A model generated the notes under the pieces. The model saw only the letters and a program-made list of their open reading frames with translations. It did not search any database and was not told the DNA's origin. From an uncultured Anaeroplasmataceae bacterium (GTDB taxonomy: Bacteria > Bacillota_I > Bacilli_A > Acholeplasmatales > Anaeroplasmataceae), in the NCBI GenBank assembly GCA_910584005.1, contig CAJTXR010000001.1:124001-188000 (forward strand): a DNA stretch of 64,000 nucleotides. Direction: 5' to 3'. A program made the position numbers and the translations under genes. Shown here piece by piece: positions 60,830 through 64,000 of this stretch. Position 1 is the stretch's first letter. Every line of letters begins with the position of its first letter.

Positions 60830-61975
60830 TCAAATCTTTTTTTGTTCGATAAGAAAGGAAGCCATTGCCTCTCCCATGGCTTGATATGCTTTTTTTGAAG
60901 GATGAAGATGGTCCCCAGAATCATAGAAATCTTTAAATTGTACTGCATCTTCTATTTTACAGCCAACGATGGCCTCAAAATCAATGTGAGGCTGCATCCG
61001 AATCCAAGAATTTACTTCGTTTTTTAAAACTTCTCGGAAAGGAGCATAGGTACGCCAATTATAAATTGGAAGCAGTGTACCAAAGAACACAGTTAAATTT
61101 TCTTTTTTTGCAAACTGGCTATATTCTTTTAAACCTTCAATCAGTTCAGTTGCGGTAGGAAGATCAGAGAGGGGTCTAAATGGATTGATATTCGTTCCTA
61201 CTGGATGGATAATGTCATTTATGCCATGTTGTATGATAATCGTGGTTGCACCTGAAACTGATGTAATTTCATGAGAAAATCTTTTTTTTCCACATTTTCC
61301 ATAGGACTGATAGGTTATACAGGAGTACTCTCTTAAAATACGAGTGCCTGAAACAGCTTTTCGCACAACAGAGATATGATTTATATTTCTTTTACGTAAT
61401 TCAAGTAAAAAATAGTCTGGCCAATCTTGACTTGTAATAGAATCACCATAGCAAATGATTGCATGGTTTTGGTCTTCTGTATAAAGATCAATGTTTGCTA
61501 AAAAATATACCCAAGAGGTTGATTTAGATGTATTGATATCTAAAGTTTTATTTAGAAGCTGATTCCCATAAGCAAAGTAGCCTTTAGATAAAGGACCGAT
61601 AATATCAACTCCAGAGGTTAGAAGTGTATATTCCTTAAGATAAAAGGAAATAATTAGATAACAATTTTCTGGTATGAATATTTCGATTGGATCGGTTTGA
61701 ATCGATTGATGAGCAGGAATTCTCATTTGTTTCTTCTTTTGATAAGTCAAAGAAATGATTTCTCCTTGTTCATCAGATAAAGTTTTACCAAAGCCAATTG
61801 TGAGTTCTTCAATTTCTATATCCTCAGTAGAACAAAAGTTATCTAAGGTTATCCGTAGTTTTTTTCCAGAAAAAGGGACAAATATTGGGTATCTTAGTGT
61901 TATATCTTTTGCATAGGTTGCAGGTGCTGGTAAAACTGTAGATTGTGCATTTCCCCAAATGGTAACCCATTTCAT
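60830..61975 (-). CDS. SGNH/GDSL-family hydrolase
   Basis: A 381-aa esterase- or acyl-esterase-like protein. The N-terminal half (to about residue 165) is a beta-rich domain. The C-terminal SGNH domain has block I CYGDSITSQDW near 173 with nucleophile Ser, the Asn block IIQHGINDI near 246, and the catalytic Asp and His in SGDHLHPSKKAY near 354. There is no signal peptide, so it seems cytoplasmic; the substrate may be a modified sugar or peptide. The start is placed at the second ATG (61975) for better spacing to AAAGGA. A - strand TATAAT lies at 62014-62019. Confidence 0.85.
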   Translation of the reverse strand: MKWVTIWGNAQSTVLPAPATYAKDITLRYPIFVPFSGKKLRITLDNFCSTEDIEIEELTIGFGKTLSDEQGEIISLTYQKKKQMRIPAHQSIQTDPIEIFIPENCYLIISFYLKEYTLLTSGVDIIGPLSKGYFAYGNQLLNKTLDINTSKSTSWVYFLANIDLYTEDQNHAIICYGDSITSQDWPDYFLLELRKRNINHISVVRKAVSGTRILREYSCITYQSYGKCGKKRFSHEITSVSGATTIIIQHGINDIIHPVGTNINPFRPLSDLPTATELIEGLKEYSQFAKKENLTVFFGTLLPIYNWRTYAPFREVLKNEVNSWIRMQPHIDFEAIVGCKIEDAVQFKDFYDSGDHLHPSKKAYQAMGEAMASFLIEQKKI

Positions 61976-62141
61976 ATGTTTCATTTCCTTTCTTAATAAA
62001 TCTAGTTTTAATTATTATATACAATTGTGCTATAATTAAATTCATTTTTATAATAAATAGCAAATATAATATTGAAAACTAGATTTGTTTTGAATTTAAT
62101 TTCTAGAAACAGAATACCATATTTTACCTTTTTTGTTAAGC

Positions 62142-62170
62142 AAAAAATCCTACTTTAGTGTAGGATCTTT
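62142..62170 (-). terminator. Intrinsic terminator of spoIVA
   Basis: ATCCTAC and GTAGGAT arms (within 62147-62166) with a T run on the - strand, just after the spoIVA stop. Confidence 0.85.
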
Positions 62171-62174
62171 ATAT

Positions 62175-63641
62175 TTATAGAATTATAGCAATTAAATTAT
62201 TATGATTGGAATTCATTATTTTATCTAAAACATTTTTAATTTTATCTTTAGATTTATCAGGTAAACCATGAATTTTAGATTTCATAGAATCATTCACGAT
62301 ATCAGAAAGTTTTTTACCAAAGAACTCCTTGTTCCATACTTCTTCTTCATTTTCCCCTTCATTTAGGCTATCCATTAGCATCTTAGACTGATCAAAGGAA
62401 CCTATAATTGGCGTAAAAGAGGATTCTAGATCTACGGCAATCATATGGATACAGGAGGCTTTAGCGGAGAGCTTTACTCCATACATTCCATTTTTCTTTA
62501 CAACCTCAGGGGGAAGTAGTCGCATATCTTCAATTCTTGGGACAGATACTCCATAGCCAGTTTGCTTGGCTTCTAAAATCGCTTGATTGACTTCTTCATA
62601 TACCTCATTGGCCTTTTTAGACTGATATAGGTAGCTAATGAAATCTTTTCTACTTTCGCTGCATTTACCAAGCAACATATCTACAATTTCTTTATATTTT
62701 GAATCATCTAAATCTAAAAGAATGCTTGCTTTACCTGTTGAGGCCTCTAATAATTCTAATTTGACATCGGAAAATTGGTTGGTATTTTTTAATTCTTTGC
62801 AGATATTAGAAATATCTTTTACTTTTTTGTATTTCATTTCTACTTCTTTAATTGCACACATAATATCATGCTTTAAAGGAATATCTTCTCCAATCGCATC
62901 AATATAATCTGGTAAAGATATTTCTAGATCAGAAATAGGGAACTCTTCTAATGCTTTAGAAAGAATTAAATTTGCATCTTCTACACTCATTGTTAATGCA
63001 GATAAGCATACAACATTTGTTTCATATTTTGTTTCTAAATCTTTTGCTAGTGCGATTGCTTTTGGATCTTTTGGATCTTTTGTATTTAAAACAATCACAA
63101 AAGGTTTGTTCATTTCTTTTAGTTTTGGAATTAATTTTTCTTCAATCTGTTGGTATTCTGTTCTAGAAAACTCTGTAAATGATCCATCAGATGTGACATA
63201 AATTCCTAAATTGGAATGATTATAAATTACTTTTTCTGTACCTATGGATGCTGCTTCTTTAAATGGAATGGCTTCATTATACCATGGAGTTTTAACAAGT
63301 CGTGGTTCTTCTTCAGTACCATACCCTTCAGCTGATGCTATAATTTCACCTACACAATCAACAAATCTTAAATTCATTAAAGTATTATTCACATTTAATT
63401 CAATAGAAGTTGAGGGAATAAATTTTGGTTCAACAGTCATAATCTGCTTACCCTCTGCCGTTTGTGGCAATTCGTCTAAGATTTTATGTTTTAAAAACTC
63501 ATCTTCTATATTTGGCAAGATCAATAGTTTAAAAAATGAATTAATTAAGCTTGACTTACCACTTCTGCATGAACCAACAAATCCAATAAATAAATCACTC
63601 TTCATTCTATTTGATAAGCTAATTAATGCCTCATCATTCAT
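62175..63641 (-). CDS. spoIVA: Stage IV sporulation protein A (spore coat ATPase)
   Basis: SpoIVA polymerises around the forespore using ATP to form the coat basement layer. The 488-aa protein matches the family over its full length: Walker A FVGSCRSGKSSLINSFFK near residue 21, the DELPQTAEGKQIMTVEPKF block, and RFVDCVGEIIASAEGYG near 92. VKTPWYNEAIPFKEAASIGT then GTEKVI is followed by KQTGYGVSVPRIEDM near 360, and the C-terminal region that binds SpoVM ends NHNNLIAIIL. GAGGAGG precedes the ATG. A near-consensus sigma-E promoter lies upstream. It marks the genome as that of a spore former. Confidence 0.95.
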   Translation of the reverse strand: MNDEALISLSNRMKSDLFIGFVGSCRSGKSSLINSFFKLLILPNIEDEFLKHKILDELPQTAEGKQIMTVEPKFIPSTSIELNVNNTLMNLRFVDCVGEIIASAEGYGTEEEPRLVKTPWYNEAIPFKEAASIGTEKVIYNHSNLGIYVTSDGSFTEFSRTEYQQIEEKLIPKLKEMNKPFVIVLNTKDPKDPKAIALAKDLETKYETNVVCLSALTMSVEDANLILSKALEEFPISDLEISLPDYIDAIGEDIPLKHDIMCAIKEVEMKYKKVKDISNICKELKNTNQFSDVKLELLEASTGKASILLDLDDSKYKEIVDMLLGKCSESRKDFISYLYQSKKANEVYEEVNQAILEAKQTGYGVSVPRIEDMRLLPPEVVKKNGMYGVKLSAKASCIHMIAVDLESSFTPIIGSFDQSKMLMDSLNEGENEEEVWNKEFFGKKLSDIVNDSMKSKIHGLPDKSKDKIKNVLDKIMNSNHNNLIAIIL

Positions 63642-63668
63642 ATAAATTCCTCCTCGTTAGTCATAGGA

Positions 63669-63698
63669 ATCATATGTGATATTCTTTTTAAATATTCC
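63669..63698 (-). promoter_or_regulatory. Sigma-E promoter of spoIVA
   Basis: On the - strand, GGAATATT (63691-63698), a 14-bp spacer and CATATGAT (63669-63676). The -35 matches the B. subtilis sigma-E consensus at 8 of 8 positions, the -10 at 6 of 8, with spacing in the known range. It starts transcription about 20 nt before the ATG. Confidence 0.8.
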
Positions 63699-63720
63699 AA
63701 AATCGAATAGAGTTTCTATA

Positions 63721-64000
63721 TTATTTTAAAAATTTACGAATTTCTTTATCCTTAGCTTTTGTATAGGGTGCATACCGAATCGATAAGTCCAGCCAGGTAG
63801 CTTTATGTAAAATCGATTTGTAATGAGTGAAAGTATCAAAACTTTTCTTTCCATGATAACTTCCAATTCCAGAGGTCCCCACACCACCAAAAGGCAGGGT
63901 ATTTGTGGCAAGATGAACAATTGTATCATTGATACATCCGCCGCCAAATTGAATTTGAGTGGTATATTCTTTAATTTTCTTTTTGTTATTGGAAAATATA
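63721..64000 (-). CDS. Aldehyde dehydrogenase, C-terminal part only
   Basis: The last 92 codons of an NAD(P)-dependent aldehyde dehydrogenase, cut by the window edge. The visible sequence includes IQFGGGCINDTIVHLATNTL, PFGGVGTSGIGSYHGKKSF, DTFTHYKSILHKATWLDL, and SIRYAPYTKAKDKEI. The GSYHGKxSFDxFxHxK segment is typical of class 3 aldehyde dehydrogenases (YwdH-like). The catalytic Cys lies outside the window. It runs in the same direction as spoIVA. A different reading frame covers part of this region but is a shadow. Confidence 0.9.
   Translation of the reverse strand, partial: IFSNNKKKIKEYTTQIQFGGGCINDTIVHLATNTLPFGGVGTSGIGSYHGKKSFDTFTHYKSILHKATWLDLSIRYAPYTKAKDKEIRKFLK

Noticed and set aside
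63726-63947. 73-aa - strand open frame at the window end
   Set aside because: It is a shadow; the adjacent frame reads clear aldehyde dehydrogenase sequence to a stop at 63721.

Overview
The window is low-GC DNA from a Gram-positive (Bacillota) bacterium. Nearly every start has a strong AGGAGG-type Shine-Dalgarno sequence, and promoters are TATAAT-like, often with an extended TGn. RNase P RNA is the Bacillus (class B) type. prfB is present, so UGA is a stop codon and the code is the standard bacterial one. A SigK-type sigma factor and an intact spoIVA argue for an endospore former. The mix of gene content and extreme AT richness fits a gut Bacilli/Erysipelotrichia-like lineage, but that placement is inference. 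No IS element, prophage, CRISPR array, tRNA or rRNA was seen; this is mostly core chromosome.

Layout. 0-9 kb: prfB, a YitT-type membrane protein, recX, a small glycogen module (glgB, glgP) and a membrane MutS-like ATPase. 9-18 kb: an unknown membrane protein overlapping a soluble FtsK/SftA-type translocase, then signal peptidase, rbgA, rnhB and topA. 18-24 kb: an unknown membrane protein with lemA, then the SRP operon ftsY-ylxM-ffh. 23-31 kb: a small kinase, two U32 proteins (tRNA ho5U34 type), greA convergent with sigK, and yqeG-yqeH-yqeK-rsfS. 31-39 kb: thyA-folA-plsC, mutS2, a thioredoxin-like protein, thiN and a MATE transporter. 39-44 kb: truB-ribF, rpsO with a structured leader, pnp, and an AraC/GyrI-like regulator. 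44.4-46.6 kb: rnpB and a PadR-DUF1700-DUF4097 operon with two matching operators. 46.7-56.4 kb: lepA, HIT protein, TPP riboswitch-thiT, mscL, an amidohydrolase, hemW, xerD, deoB and an alcohol dehydrogenase.

The most striking site is in the 880-bp gene-free stretch after the alcohol dehydrogenase. At 56899-56926 there is a near-perfect chromosomal dif site (XerC/XerD recombination site). Almost all genes to its left are on the + strand and all genes to its right are on the - strand, as expected where the two replichores meet. The window therefore appears to span the replication terminus, with xerD only about 2.8 kb from dif and an FtsK-family translocase in the same window.

Right of dif, all on the - strand: a Fic-fold protein whose catalytic loop is destroyed, a uridine-kinase-like protein with a ThrRS-type N-terminus, an SGNH hydrolase, spoIVA behind a near-consensus sigma-E promoter, and the 3' end of an aldehyde dehydrogenase.

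Several otherwise ordinary genes have altered key residues: RbgA (guanine-specificity motif), a HAD phosphatase (motif I), a thioredoxin (first Cys lost) and the Fic-like protein. prfB lacks the usual programmed frameshift. Longer intergenic regions (56424-57304 and 60130-60829) hold terminators, dif, and an unexplained 16-bp inverted repeat.
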